From the NCBI RefSeq assembly GCF_023156535.1, contig NZ_JALNMH010000016.1, positions 1 through 64,000 on the forward strand: a DNA stretch of 64,000 nt. The letters are read 5' to 3'. Positions within the stretch are counted from its first letter, which is position 1; each line of letters starts with the position of its first letter. The notes under the pieces are model-generated. The model worked only from the letters and a program-made list of their open reading frames with translations, did no database searches and was not told where the DNA came from. Positions 8,732 through 17,430 of the stretch are shown in pieces. This stretch comes from Pseudomarimonas salicorniae (GTDB lineage Bacteria > Pseudomonadota > Gammaproteobacteria > Xanthomonadales > Xanthomonadaceae). Both the position numbers and the translations under genes were made by a program.

Positions 8732-8842
8732 ATGACTGAGCTGTCCAAGCGCTCGACAACGAAACAGGGGTCAGAGTGCACTTTTCGCCGGGTTCTTTTG
8801 AACGCAAACGTAAGCAAAGGTGCAGGCACGCGTGGACACTGA
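8732..8842 (+). pseudogene. Truncated duplicate of the antitoxin start
   Basis: The first nine codons (MTELSKRST) match the antitoxin at 8926, then the frame runs into the second repeat copy and stops after 36 residues. It keeps the GGAGG site and promoter, so a short chimeric peptide could be made, but it lacks the rest of the ribbon-helix-helix fold. Confidence 0.7.
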
Positions 8843-8878
8843 CTTTCTGATCCACTCCCGTGGTCACAGCATGGGCGA

Positions 8879-8908
8879 TTGGCACTATAGCGTCATGACG
8901 CTATAGTG
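8879..8908 (+). promoter_or_regulatory. Antitoxin-toxin promoter overlapping a perfect 26-bp palindrome
   Basis: TTGGCA (8879-8884) and TATAGT (8902-8907) with a 17-bp spacer form a near-ideal promoter. A perfect palindrome at 8883-8908 (half-site CACTATAGCGTCA) covers the space between and including the -10. This is the expected site for autorepression by a ribbon-helix-helix antitoxin. Confidence 0.8.
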
Positions 8909-8925
8909 TTCCCTGGAGGTGCCCC

Positions 8926-9159
8926 ATGACTGAGCTGTCCAAGCGCTCGACCATCTATTTCGATCCCGACCTGCACCAGGCCTTGCGCCTGAAGGCGGCG
9001 AGCACCCACCAGTCCGTTTCCGAGATCGTGAACGCCGCGCTGCGCGAGGCCCTGCGCGAGGATCAGCAGGACCTGGCTGAGTTTGCGTCGCGCGTGGAGG
9101 AGCCCACGATGTCCTACGAGGCGCTGCTCAACGACCTCAAGGCTCATGGCAAGTTATAG
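8926..9159 (+). CDS. Antitoxin, ribbon-helix-helix (CopG/RelB-like)
   Basis: A 77-aa protein. The N-terminal part RSTIYFDPDLHQALRLKA followed by SVSEIVNAALREAL is a ribbon-helix-helix DNA-binding domain. The C-terminal part MSYEALLNDLKAHGKL is the tail that would wrap the toxin. GGAGG sits at the usual distance. The last 14 nt overlap the toxin gene, giving translational coupling. It should neutralise the toxin at 9146-9403 and repress its own promoter through the palindrome at 8883-8908; this role follows from the family and layout. Confidence 0.88.
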   Translation: MTELSKRSTIYFDPDLHQALRLKAASTHQSVSEIVNAALREALREDQQDLAEFASRVEEPTMSYEALLNDLKAHGKL

Positions 9160-9403
9160 GCTGGTCTTCAAGCAATCAGTCGCCGAGGATCTGCGTGCCA
9201 TCCCCAAGGCGGATGTCGCGCGCATTCTCAAGCGGATCGAAGCGCTCGCCGATGACCCCACACCGCCGGGCAGCGAGAAGCTGTCCGCCCAGGCCCGCTA
9301 CCGGATCCGCCAGGGCGTGTACCGCATTCTCTACGAGATCGAGAACGATCAGCTGGTGATCGTGGTCGTCAAGGTCGGGCATCGGCGCGAGGTGTACCGA
9401 TGA
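9146..9403 (+). CDS. RelE/ParE-superfamily toxin
   Basis: An 85-aa protein. It has the family pattern: an N-terminal YRLVFKQSVAEDLRAI, a central KRIEALADDPTPPGSEKL, RYRIRQGVYRILYEI and a C-terminal IVVVKVGHRREVY. RelE members cleave mRNA at the ribosome and ParE members poison gyrase; the sequence alone does not decide which. Start at 9146 overlaps the antitoxin stop. A degraded copy of the 19-bp repeat begins within the stop codon. Confidence 0.88.
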   Translation: MASYRLVFKQSVAEDLRAIPKADVARILKRIEALADDPTPPGSEKLSAQARYRIRQGVYRILYEIENDQLVIVVVKVGHRREVYR

Positions 9404-9428
9404 AAATAGCGGTCAGGGTGCACTTTCC
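9402..9428 (+). repeat. Divergent copy of the 19-bp repeat at the toxin stop codon
   Basis: GAAAATAGCGGTCAGGGTG then CACTTTCC matches the repeat with several changes. It starts at the toxin stop codon. Confidence 0.65.
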
Positions 9429-9570
9429 CTAAGCCGCACCGCAGCCGCGACGGGTGCTGCAGCGATAAGCCGGCCCGGTGGGCCGGGCGGTTGTGGCCCG
9501 CATTGTCATTCGGCAGAGGCCCCTGCGCTACCGGACCGTCCACGGCATCCAGCAGCGCACCGACCGGGGA

Positions 9571-10638
9571 TCAGCTGAACGCTTGCGCTTCCGCCGGCGC
9601 GGGGTCGCGGGGTTCGATGCAGATGCGGTCGCGTCCTGCGGCCTTCGCTGCATACAACCTGCGGTCGGCGCGTGACAGCCATTGGCTGGGGTCGTCCTTG
9701 GCGCCCAGCGAGGCGACGCCGATCGACACGGTCACGGGTGTTCCGTCGGCGGTGCGCAGCCGTGCACGGATGGCCGCCTGCAGCTTGTCGAGCGCGGCCG
9801 AGATCCCGTCGGGCGTGGTGCCGGGCATCACCAGGACGAACTCCTCGCCTCCATACCGGTAGAAGCTGTCAGTGGCGCGCATGGTGTCGCCCACGATCCG
9901 GGCAAGATCGATCAGCACCTGGTCGCCGGCATCGTGGCCGTGACGGTCGTTGACGTCCTTGAAGTGGTCCAGATCGATGACCGCCAGGCCAGCCGGCTCG
10001 CCCTCGCGCCGGGCGGCTTCGGCACGCATGGAAATCTCCCGCTCCAGGGCGCGGCGGTTGCCGACATGGGTGAGCGGATCGCGATTGGCCATGACGTCAA
10101 GCTGACGATGCTGGCGCGACGTACGCCACGCAAAGACGAACGAGAACAATGCGACCTGGGCAGCGACCGCGAAGAAGGTCGTCCGTTCGAGCGGGTCGGC
10201 GAAGTTATCGGGAGCAAGACCGATGCCCGCGATCAGCACCACCGAGAGCAGCAGGGCCACCCGGCTGGTGGCCATCAGGAAGATGCCGATCATCAACGAG
10301 AACGCCCACAGAAAGGACAAGCCGTAGACTGGAATCACCACCAGAAGGCCCGCCGTCAGCAGCGAGGCAATGACATTGCCGGCCATCACGCTGCGTCCGG
10401 TTTTCCAGGCGTAGGCCATGCCGCCGAGCATTACCAACACGACCATGGCGTCGAACAGGGCGACCGCCACGGCCCCCTGCATAAGGCGATAGACGGCGAA
10501 CGACCCGATGGCCAGGGAGGCGACGGTGCTGAACACGCAAACGATGGCCAGCTGCGTGTCGGTCCTCAGCCGACCCATGGCATCAACGCCGATGATGGCC
10601 TGACGACGCTCGGGTCGATTGTCGACTCCTGGACTCAC
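9571..10638 (-). CDS. Membrane-bound diguanylate cyclase (GGDEF)
   Basis: A 355-aa protein making the second messenger cyclic di-GMP. Hydrophobic segments between residues about 25 and 180 form a multi-pass N-terminal sensor; the GGDEF domain follows, with DPLTHVGNRRALE near its start. The active motif is intact (GGEEF, 263-267), and an RxxD inhibitory site (RATD, 254-257) lies five residues before it, so the enzyme should be active and feedback-regulated. The GTG at 10638 was chosen because GGGGGAT lies just upstream; a TTG one codon earlier is possible. The 3' end is duplicated at 8498-8567. Confidence 0.88.
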   Translation of the reverse strand: MSPGVDNRPERRQAIIGVDAMGRLRTDTQLAIVCVFSTVASLAIGSFAVYRLMQGAVAVALFDAMVVLVMLGGMAYAWKTGRSVMAGNVIASLLTAGLLVVIPVYGLSFLWAFSLMIGIFLMATSRVALLLSVVLIAGIGLAPDNFADPLERTTFFAVAAQVALFSFVFAWRTSRQHRQLDVMANRDPLTHVGNRRALEREISMRAEAARREGEPAGLAVIDLDHFKDVNDRHGHDAGDQVLIDLARIVGDTMRATDSFYRYGGEEFVLVMPGTTPDGISAALDKLQAAIRARLRTADGTPVTVSIGVASLGAKDDPSQWLSRADRRLYAAKAAGRDRICIEPRDPAPAEAQAFS

Positions 10639-10694
10639 CAACCTATCCCCCGGAAGCTTGCAGAGGCGAGCAGGAAGAGTACAGCGCGCGGACG

Positions 10695-10770
10695 TCTGGG
10701 GTCAGAGTGCACTTTCCCCCGAAACGCATCGGAAACACTACTCTGACCCTGATTCGCCCCTGACCCTGAT
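10695..10770. repeat. Forward 19-bp repeat followed by two partial reverse copies
   Basis: A forward GGGGTCAGAGTGCACTTTCC lies at 10698-10717. Reverse pieces CTCTGACCCTGATTCG and CCCTGACCCTGATTCG follow at about 10740-10772, just before the beta-helix gene. Confidence 0.8.
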
Positions 10771-10797
10771 TCGACCACCCGTGATCCGGGAGAGTCC

Positions 10798-12114
10798 GTG
10801 TTGACTGCCGCCGCCTTGCCTCGCCTCCTGCCTGCTGTTTGTTGTCTCGGACTGTGCAGCGTGTTGATTTCGGCCGCGTCGGCCCAGGGTGCGCGGCCGC
10901 GCACTGCGCCGCCGTTGCCGGCGCCGGATCCGATGAGCTACCAGATCATCCATGTCGACACGGCGCAGGCGTTGGCCGATGCCGCCTGGAATCTGCGAAG
11001 CAACCAGGCCATCGTGATTGCGCCGGGTACCTATGACCTGGCGAGCGTCAATTTTCCGAACGGGGTGGACGGACGGATCACGGTAGGGCGCTTCGGCGCG
11101 CCGATCATTTCGAACATCCAGGTTCGTGGTGCCACCGACGATCCCGCCGATGTGGTGCTGCGCGGCGCCGGCATGCTCAATCCGATCGTGCCGTATGGCG
11201 TGCAGATCTTCACCGCGCGCGAGGTGACCCTGGCCAACTTCAGCGTGGGCGAGGTCTATTACCACGCGATCGGCGTACAGGGCGGTCAGGGTGCCGGTGA
11301 TATCCGCATCTACAACGTGCGCGCCTATGACGCGGGCCAGCAGATCATCAAGGGCTCCGGCGCAGGCGCCGATGACGTCACGATCGAGTACTCGCAGGTC
11401 GACTACAGCGTGGGCGCCATCGTGCACCCCGAAGGCAGCCCGCCTAACAGCTGCTACACCAACGGCATCGACGTCACCGGAGGTGATCGCTGGATCATTC
11501 GCGACACCCGCATCGAGCGCATCCGCTGTCAGAACAATACCCTGGCCGGACCTGCGATCCTGGTCTGGCAGGGCTCGGCCGATACGCTGATCGAACGCAA
11601 CCTTATTCTCGACTCATCGCGCGGAATCAGCCTGGGCCTGGTGGCCAGCAGCGACCACAGTGGCGGCATGGTGCGCAACAACCTGATCCGCTGGAATCCC
11701 GCGGCCACCTACGCCGTGGATGTGCCGATCTACTCCACCTCACCCAACTCGCGAATCCTCCACAACACGGCGCTGACGCGAGGGCGATACCCGAACGCCA
11801 TTGAAGTCCGCTTCGCGGGTGCGACCGGGGTCGAGGTAGCCGGCAACCTGCTGGACGCCGCAATACAGCCGAGGCAGGGCGCAGCCCCGGTGCTCAGCAA
11901 CAACCGTAGTGATGCGCAAACGGCCTGGTTTCGTGATGAGGCCCATGGCGATCTCAGACTGTCGGTGGCGGGCGAAGCGCAGCTGAGCGGCGCGCTCCCG
12001 CGGCATCCCCAGGTGTTGCTGGACTGTCTAGCTGAGAGCCGGCCCGCCTCCACCGAGGCCGGTGCCTGCGGGCGAGACCCGCAGCGGGTGTTTGCCGATG
12101 GGTTCGAGCTCTGA
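10798..12114 (+). CDS. Secreted right-handed beta-helix protein with C-terminal FADGFE motif
   Basis: A 438-aa protein. The signal peptide ends near SAASAQG. The rest has parallel beta-helix character: repeated short strands with asparagine turns (IVIAPGTYDL, VVLRGAGM, ILDSSRGISL, NNLIRWNP, HNTALTR, VAGNLLD), as in pectate-lyase-like surface proteins. Catalytic residues cannot be assigned. It ends RVFADGFEL, similar to the ends of two other secreted proteins here (14454 and 40746). The start is GTG with GGGAG upstream. Confidence 0.7.
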   Translation: MLTAAALPRLLPAVCCLGLCSVLISAASAQGARPRTAPPLPAPDPMSYQIIHVDTAQALADAAWNLRSNQAIVIAPGTYDLASVNFPNGVDGRITVGRFGAPIISNIQVRGATDDPADVVLRGAGMLNPIVPYGVQIFTAREVTLANFSVGEVYYHAIGVQGGQGAGDIRIYNVRAYDAGQQIIKGSGAGADDVTIEYSQVDYSVGAIVHPEGSPPNSCYTNGIDVTGGDRWIIRDTRIERIRCQNNTLAGPAILVWQGSADTLIERNLILDSSRGISLGLVASSDHSGGMVRNNLIRWNPAATYAVDVPIYSTSPNSRILHNTALTRGRYPNAIEVRFAGATGVEVAGNLLDAAIQPRQGAAPVLSNNRSDAQTAWFRDEAHGDLRLSVAGEAQLSGALPRHPQVLLDCLAESRPASTEAGACGRDPQRVFADGFEL

Positions 12115-12125
12115 GGCGGAAGCCC

Positions 12126-12167
12126 GGGGTCAGATGCAGCGATAACAGGGGGCAGAGTGAACTCTTT
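12126..12167 (+). repeat. Degenerate 19-bp repeat copies after the beta-helix gene
   Basis: A partial GGGGTCAGATGC (12126-12137) and a diverged full-length copy AACAGGGGGCAGAGTGAAC at 12143-12167, both forward, directly downstream of the stop codon. Confidence 0.7.
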
Positions 12168-12282
12168 CAAGGAATTCCACTCGGCCTTGGTCTGACCGCC
12201 GAGGCGACCGAATCGGCCTTTCCCATTGCCACCAATCTGCGGGTTACACTTCGCGACCTTTCGGGCCCCGGAGCTGCGCGTT

Positions 12283-14454
12283 GTGAATAGGTTCCTTCTT
12301 GGGACTCGGCGTAAACGGTCGATGTGGCTGTCGTGGCTGGTGCTTCTCCTTTCAGCCGAGTTTGTTCTGGCTGAGCAGTTTGATCTTGCCGGCCCGCCGG
12401 GCAGCGTCGGATTCGGCGCCCAGATCGCCGTGCTCCCCAACGGCAACCTCGTTGTAACCGATCCCCGACGTCCCCCGGATGGGGCTGCCTACCTCTACTC
12501 CCGTGATCTTCAGCTGCTCAGCACAGTGACGAACGTGTCGCCCTTCGCGGCACCTGGTACGTCGCTGGATACCGTTCGGATTGTGGTTCTTCGGAACGGG
12601 AACTATCTGCTTGTCAATGAGACCTGGAGCAATGGAGGTCTTTTCAGACTGGGAATGGTCGCCTGGGCGAACGGAGAAACCGGCATCAGTGGGAGCATCT
12701 CATCATCGAACGCCCTGATCGGAGCAAGGGCGGATGACAGCGTAGGGTTTCCGGCGGTGCATCCGCTGGCTAACGGAAACTACGTCGTGGAGTCGTTTCG
12801 CTGGAGCAACGGGGCCTCTCGTGTGGGCGCCATCACCTGGGGCTCCGGCACCTCGGGCGTCTCCGGCCCGGTTTCGGCGGAGAACTCGGTAATCGGAAGC
12901 TCGATTGGCGATTCTCCGAGTTTCGGCACGGCGCTGAGCAACGGCAACTACGTCCTCCTCAATACCGGGTGGGGAACGCCTGAGCGCCCTTACCTGGGCG
13001 CCGCCATGTGGGTTGACGGAACTGTGGGGGCGACAGGCTTCATGACGGCCGAGAATTCGCTCGTAGGATCTGCCGCGGAAGACTTCATCCTCCGCAGGGT
13101 CTACCCACTGGTAAACGGCAACTTCGTCCTGGCGTTGCCCTATTGGGACAACGGTGACCAGGTCAATGCCGGCGCAGCGGTGTGGGGCGATGGCACGAGG
13201 CCAATGGTGGGGACGGTGTCTGCGGCCAATGCGCTCGTGGGCACGCGGACCGGGAGCTATGTCAGCTATGACGAGGTGCAGGCCCTGAGCAATGGACACT
13301 ATGTTGTAGCTTCCTCGGACTGGGACAGTCCGACAGGAACCAACAACGGTGCGGTGACCTGGGGCAACGGGGCGGTCGGGACAACGGGCGAGGTGTCGGC
13401 GGCGAATTCCCTGGTGGGTGGCGCTGACTTCCAGTTCGTGGGAGGCGACCCCGAGTATCTGGTCGATAGCGTGATCCCGCTTGCGAATGGGCACTACGTG
13501 ACAGCCTCTCCGTACTGGGGAGGGCAGAAGGGCGCGGTTACATGGGGTGATGGCACGAAGGCGACTGTGGGAGTCGTTTCTCCACGCAATTCCATCGTGG
13601 GCAATTCCGTTGGCGATCGGGTGGGTAGCTCGGGCGTGACGGCCCTCACCAATGGACACTACGTCATTGCCTCCGCCGGATGGAAGGGCGTGGGAGGCGT
13701 CCCAGTTGGCGCGGCTACCTGGGTAAACGGCACTGGTCCGCGCACGGGTTCCGTGGGCATGGGCAATTCGCTGGTGGGCAACACGCCTATGAGCGCGGGG
13801 ATGGCCGTGACGGCGCTGGCGAACGGCCACTATGTGGTGGCGTTTCCAGGCTGGGATCGAGGATCTGTCTCTCAAGCCGGTGCGGTGGTCTGGGGAAACG
13901 GAGAACTCGGCAGCAAGGGCTCTCCTTCGCCGCAGAGTGCCTTGGTCGGTTCACGAGAGCGGGATTTTGTCGGCTGGCCGATAGCGCTGAGCGACGGCAA
14001 CTACGTGGTCTGCAGCGGGAACTATTCGAGCGACTCGGCGACTCGGGTCGGCGCAGTGACCTGGGCGAGTGGATGGGGCGGGCGTGTTGGCGAAATCAAC
14101 GCCTCGAACTCGCTCATCGGATCGTCGCGGGATGACCAGGTCTGCAGCGGCCATTTGGATTCCCGGACGCGCCCGCTGCCCGATGGCCAGTATCTGGTCG
14201 CCAGTCCGTTTTTCGACGACGGAGAGGTGTTCGACGCCGGTGCGTTCACCCTTGCCGAAACCGCCGTGACCGGGCACCTCAACTATCAGAACAGCGTGAT
14301 CGGATCGGTCAGTGAGGGCGGAGAGACTGGCGGTCGACCCGGTGTGTTCGCGGCCTATGATGAGGTTCACCGTCGACTCTTTGTCGGCCGAGGCGCCAGC
14401 AATCTGGTTACGGTAGTGACCGGTGCGCGCGTGTTTCGGTCGAGCTTCGAGTAG
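12283..14454 (+). CDS. Secreted repeat protein (about ten NGNYVV...W..GAVTWGNG..NSLVG repeats)
   Basis: A 723-aa exported protein. After a basic start and hydrophobic signal (LSWLVLLLSAEFVLA) it is almost entirely about ten repeats of 55-65 residues. Each has NGNYVV (or HYVV), a W, GAxTWGNG and a terminal N-S-L/V-V/I-G. I recall this repeat as the unit described in Pfam as DUF5650; function unknown. It ends GARVFRSSFE, a variant of the FADGFE ending. GTG 12283 has GGAG nearby; ATG 12322 is an alternative. The repeat DNA is well diverged between units, so the array is old. Confidence 0.7.
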   Translation: MNRFLLGTRRKRSMWLSWLVLLLSAEFVLAEQFDLAGPPGSVGFGAQIAVLPNGNLVVTDPRRPPDGAAYLYSRDLQLLSTVTNVSPFAAPGTSLDTVRIVVLRNGNYLLVNETWSNGGLFRLGMVAWANGETGISGSISSSNALIGARADDSVGFPAVHPLANGNYVVESFRWSNGASRVGAITWGSGTSGVSGPVSAENSVIGSSIGDSPSFGTALSNGNYVLLNTGWGTPERPYLGAAMWVDGTVGATGFMTAENSLVGSAAEDFILRRVYPLVNGNFVLALPYWDNGDQVNAGAAVWGDGTRPMVGTVSAANALVGTRTGSYVSYDEVQALSNGHYVVASSDWDSPTGTNNGAVTWGNGAVGTTGEVSAANSLVGGADFQFVGGDPEYLVDSVIPLANGHYVTASPYWGGQKGAVTWGDGTKATVGVVSPRNSIVGNSVGDRVGSSGVTALTNGHYVIASAGWKGVGGVPVGAATWVNGTGPRTGSVGMGNSLVGNTPMSAGMAVTALANGHYVVAFPGWDRGSVSQAGAVVWGNGELGSKGSPSPQSALVGSRERDFVGWPIALSDGNYVVCSGNYSSDSATRVGAVTWASGWGGRVGEINASNSLIGSSRDDQVCSGHLDSRTRPLPDGQYLVASPFFDDGEVFDAGAFTLAETAVTGHLNYQNSVIGSVSEGGETGGRPGVFAAYDEVHRRLFVGRGASNLVTVVTGARVFRSSFE

Positions 14455-14514
14455 GGGTTTGACGGGTAGAAGCAGGCAAACAGAGGGGCAGAGAAGAGGC
14501 AGGAGTCAGGAAGT

Positions 14515-14537
14515 TCTGGGGTCAGAGCCCACTTTCC
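14515..14537 (+). repeat. 19-bp repeat copy (GGGGTCAGAGCCCACTTTCC)
   Basis: Forward copy with two changes, about 60 bp after the repeat-protein stop codon. Confidence 0.8.
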
Positions 14538-14728
14538 ACTGACTTCATTCTGGGGTCCTAGGCTGAACACTGGATCACACCGCATCTGAAGGCGGGGGGC
14601 TCGGCGAGTGGCCGTTGGGTTGGCCGACCGGAAGCTCGCCCTGAGCGGGCCGAGTGCTGTACACCTCTCTCACCGCCCTCGCCGTCCTCCGATCAGGGCG
14701 CTACGCTAGGGCTCGGGAGGAGGCGCCC

Positions 14729-15097
14729 ATGAAGCCCATCGATTCTGCCAAGCTCGATGCGATCATCGCCGCCGCGCACCGCAGCGCGCGGGAGCGCAAC
14801 CAGGGCTATCGGGAACGCGCGCTGGCGCTGTACCCGTGGATCTGCGGCCGCTGCGGACGGGAGTTCAACCGCAGCAACCTGCGTGAGCTGACCGTGCACC
14901 ACCGCAACCACAACCACCAGGACAACCCGGCGGACGGTTCGAACTGGGAGCTGCTCTGCCTGTACTGCCACGACAACGAGCACCAGCGGCAGATCGAGGC
15001 CGGCAACAGCATGGGGTTGGACGATGCCGTGGCCCCGGCCACCTCCAACCCGTTCGCCGGGCTGGGGGATCTGCTCAAGAACAAACCCAAGGCCTGA
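14729..15097 (+). CDS. yajD: YajD-family HNH nuclease
   Basis: A 122-aa cytosolic protein. Two zinc-binding CxxC pairs (C39/C42 and C77/C80) frame the HNH core TVHHRNHNHQDNP ... HDNEH, a betabetaalpha-metal nuclease fold. Length and the ending (NPFAGLGDLLKNK) match YajD. ATG 14729 follows GGGAGGAGG; an earlier in-frame start at 14654 has no such site. Its cellular role is not established. It is not next to an ATPase gene, so a Septu-type pair is not indicated. Confidence 0.88.
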   Translation: MKPIDSAKLDAIIAAAHRSARERNQGYRERALALYPWICGRCGREFNRSNLRELTVHHRNHNHQDNPADGSNWELLCLYCHDNEHQRQIEAGNSMGLDDAVAPATSNPFAGLGDLLKNKPKA

Positions 15098-15103
15098 TCC
15101 AGA

Positions 15104-15126
15104 GGAAGGGTCAGAGTGCACTTTCT
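15104..15126 (+). repeat. 19-bp repeat copy after yajD
   Basis: GGGTCAGAGTGCACTTTC lies at 15108-15125, ten bases after the yajD stop codon, forward. The rest of the gap to 15547 shows no gene or remnant I can recognise. Confidence 0.88.
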
Positions 15127-15547
15127 CCCGCCTCATGCCCCCATCGGCAATGGCGCGAGGGCCCGAAGCCTGATTGGTCGCCGCGGAAGCATGGCCATTC
15201 GCCCTGTCGCCTGCAGGGTGACAAGAGGTAAGGGGCGATATGAGGGCCCGACGCCAGATGCGTCCGGGGTGAGCGACCAGGCAGGCGTGGTCTCCGGGGA
15301 GTTGGGGCAGGACGTACTGTCCCGACAGGCACGCGCGGGTCCGGCAATGGGTCTGCCTGCCATCCCTCGGGTCGATCACGCTGTAGGCCCTTTCTGACAC
15401 GCCTCGGCGGAAGTGTCCGATTCCCATGCGGCCGGGCAGCGCCGAACATCAGGGTCGTAGTCCGCAGCACTCGGTGGCCTGCACCGTCATGTCCTGCTGG
15501 CAAGGGGCGCCAGCGAACCATCAACTCCAATTCGGGGGAGAGCAATC

Positions 15548-16504
15548 GTGAGCAGTACCGTGGTGCGGAGCGAGAGGTTCAGCTTGTCTGTCTGGGACTG
15601 GCTGCTGGTAATCGTGATCGGCGCGATCATCTGGCTGGTGTTTGCGGCGGCTGGCGGGTCTTTCGCTGCCGCACTGGGTGAAGCGACGGTCTATCTGGGT
15701 TTCGTGGTGGGATTGTCCTACTCGTTCGGGCGCGGTCGATGGACGAAGGCGGCGGGCAGGGCGAAGGCAGGCAGATGGGCCTTTCGCATCCTCTTCCTGT
15801 TGCTTGCCTGCGCGGTGCTGTTCGTCTCGATGGTCAGGTTGGTCGGATACGCCTCGGGAAAGGCGGGCGCCCAGCAGCTGATGGAAACCACCTCGGCCCT
15901 TCGCGCTGCGCTGGATGCCGACGCCGATTCCGGACAGATCCGAAGCGCGTTCCATCAAATCGCCACGGAGAAGCTGGAGGCGGCCGCTTCATCCCCGGTG
16001 ATCGAGCGGCCGTTCAGAATGATCGCCACGGAACTTGCCGTGGAAACACTGCGTCCGCAGCTGGAGCTGGCCGAGGTGACATCGAGGCTGGTGGAGCTGG
16101 GTCCGCTTGCACCTGCCACGCTTGCCAGTGAGCAGAGTCGAAGGGAGGTGCTGACCAGCGCCGAGGCAATGCTGGTGGCCATCGAGGCCTCGCGCGAGGC
16201 GGTGTTCTCCATTGAGAAGAGGGCGGAAGCGGCCATCGTGGACCAACCTTCAAGCCGCGCTGCCCGCGAGGCTTTCCTGGATCCCATCCGGATCTTCCGC
16301 CAGCACGCAGAGGCGACCTTTCCAGCCCCTGAACTGGTCAACTGGGCAAACGCCATCATCGCGCTCCATGCGTACCTCGACGCTCACGTCGATGCCTGGC
16401 GCATCGACTCCGAGGGCGTGTTGCATGCCTCTGCCGCCGAGCGACAGGAGATCACCAAGCTGCTCGAGGGGGTCAAGCTGGCCTCGGCACGCTTGGCGGA
16501 CTGA
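15548..16504 (+). CDS. Membrane protein of unknown function
   Basis: A 318-aa protein. Three hydrophobic segments at about residues 15-36, 44-60 and 76-95 are followed by a long helical soluble region rich in glutamate and alanine. No catalytic motif was recognised. GTG start with GGGGGAG upstream. A repeat copy lies directly downstream. Confidence 0.6.
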   Translation: MSSTVVRSERFSLSVWDWLLVIVIGAIIWLVFAAAGGSFAAALGEATVYLGFVVGLSYSFGRGRWTKAAGRAKAGRWAFRILFLLLACAVLFVSMVRLVGYASGKAGAQQLMETTSALRAALDADADSGQIRSAFHQIATEKLEAAASSPVIERPFRMIATELAVETLRPQLELAEVTSRLVELGPLAPATLASEQSRREVLTSAEAMLVAIEASREAVFSIEKRAEAAIVDQPSSRAAREAFLDPIRIFRQHAEATFPAPELVNWANAIIALHAYLDAHVDAWRIDSEGVLHASAAERQEITKLLEGVKLASARLAD

Positions 16505-16517
16505 GCCCGCGAAGCAG

Positions 16518-16535
16518 CCCTCAGAGTGCACTTCC
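16518..16535 (+). repeat. Truncated 19-bp repeat copy
   Basis: CCTCAGAGTGCACTTCCC, missing the GGGG start, 14 bp after the preceding stop codon. Confidence 0.7.
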
Positions 16536-16668
16536 CGAGCATGCGGCGCGCGCTCGAAGCAGGGATGAGAGTGGACAGGGACCAATTGGTTTCCTGAACG
16601 ACCGCTTCGATCCAGGTTCTCGGATTTACTGTTGGCGGCCGCGCGGTTGAGTTTGCGAGAATCGGCAG

Positions 16669-17424
16669 ATGGCTGGCGATTCATCGAGCGCGAAGGCTGT
16701 AGACGAGGGCTCCCTGGCCGCAATGCCAGTCGGCGTCTCGCGCCTCAGTCTGCGCGATGCCTGGTCCGAGTTGCTCGACGAATGGGTGCGTCCCGACCGC
16801 GGATTGCCCCGAACGATGTGGCGATTGACGGTGAGCCCACAACGCGGATTGGCGGATTGGATCGAGCGCCGCGATCCTCGGGTGACGCGTCCGTTCCGCT
16901 ACCTGCTGGTGGCCGCGGCCGTGGCGGCGCTGGTCTGGATGGGGGATGGTCGAGTCATTGACTGGGACGTCTGGCTGACCGAACTGGGCGCGAAGCTGGA
17001 AGCGCGGAACGCCGGCTCCAAAGGACAGTTCGGATTTGTGGTGGGCTATCTGCTCGCCACCTTGAGCCGCTCGCAACCCGAGGTGCTGCTGCTTCTGGGG
17101 GCGCCCTTGCTGGCTCTGGCGATCTGGGCAGGCAGCCTGCGGCGGCTCAATGCCGCTGAAGCGTGGGCCGTCTCGCTGTATGCCTCCGCGCAAGCCCTGT
17201 GGCTGGTCACCGTTGTCGGTTGGATGTTGCCGCAGAGCATGCCCGGAGGGATGGGACTGAAATGGGGCGTGGCACTGCTCGCATGGGCATGGACAGTGTC
17301 CGGCTCAGCCAGAGGTGGTGTCCTGTATCGCCTCGCTGTGCCATCGCTCGCGCTGTTTGCGGCGCTCTGGCTCGTAGGCGCCATGGTGGTGGTTCCCGCG
17401 GTGGTGGTCTGGTTGAGCAGCTAG
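16669..17424 (+). CDS. Multi-pass membrane protein, possibly DUF3667-like
   Basis: A 251-aa protein. The N-terminal cytosolic part contains DEWVRPDRGLPRTMWRLTVSP and DPRVTRPFRYLLVAAAVAAL, which recalls the start of DUF3667 proteins. Four to five hydrophobic segments follow (about 82-100, 120-135, 140-155, 170-190 and 205-250). No catalytic residues seen. A repeat copy begins 7 bp after the stop. Family assignment is tentative. Confidence 0.55.
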   Translation: MAGDSSSAKAVDEGSLAAMPVGVSRLSLRDAWSELLDEWVRPDRGLPRTMWRLTVSPQRGLADWIERRDPRVTRPFRYLLVAAAVAALVWMGDGRVIDWDVWLTELGAKLEARNAGSKGQFGFVVGYLLATLSRSQPEVLLLLGAPLLALAIWAGSLRRLNAAEAWAVSLYASAQALWLVTVVGWMLPQSMPGGMGLKWGVALLAWAWTVSGSARGGVLYRLAVPSLALFAALWLVGAMVVVPAVVVWLSS

Positions 17425-17430
17425 GAAACT

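Larger units (their letters stand above)
8566..8951 (+). repeat. Tandem duplication, 192 bp x 2 (period 194), of the antitoxin promoter and start
   Basis: Copy 1 (8566-8757) and copy 2 (8760-8951) differ at only one base by my reading (G8693 versus A8887), separated by AA. Each holds one GGGGTCAGAGTGCACTTT repeat, the promoter, the operator palindrome, the ribosome site and the first nine codons of the antitoxin gene. The near-identity suggests a recent event. Confidence 0.92.

Noticed and set aside
10738-11427. 229-codon minus-strand ORF opposite the beta-helix gene
   Set aside because: Antisense shadow; the plus-strand frame has a signal peptide and beta-helix pattern.
14729-15097. HNH gene as a Septu PtuB partner of the ATPase at 4634
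   Set aside because: It matches YajD, is 8.5 kb away and other genes intervene.
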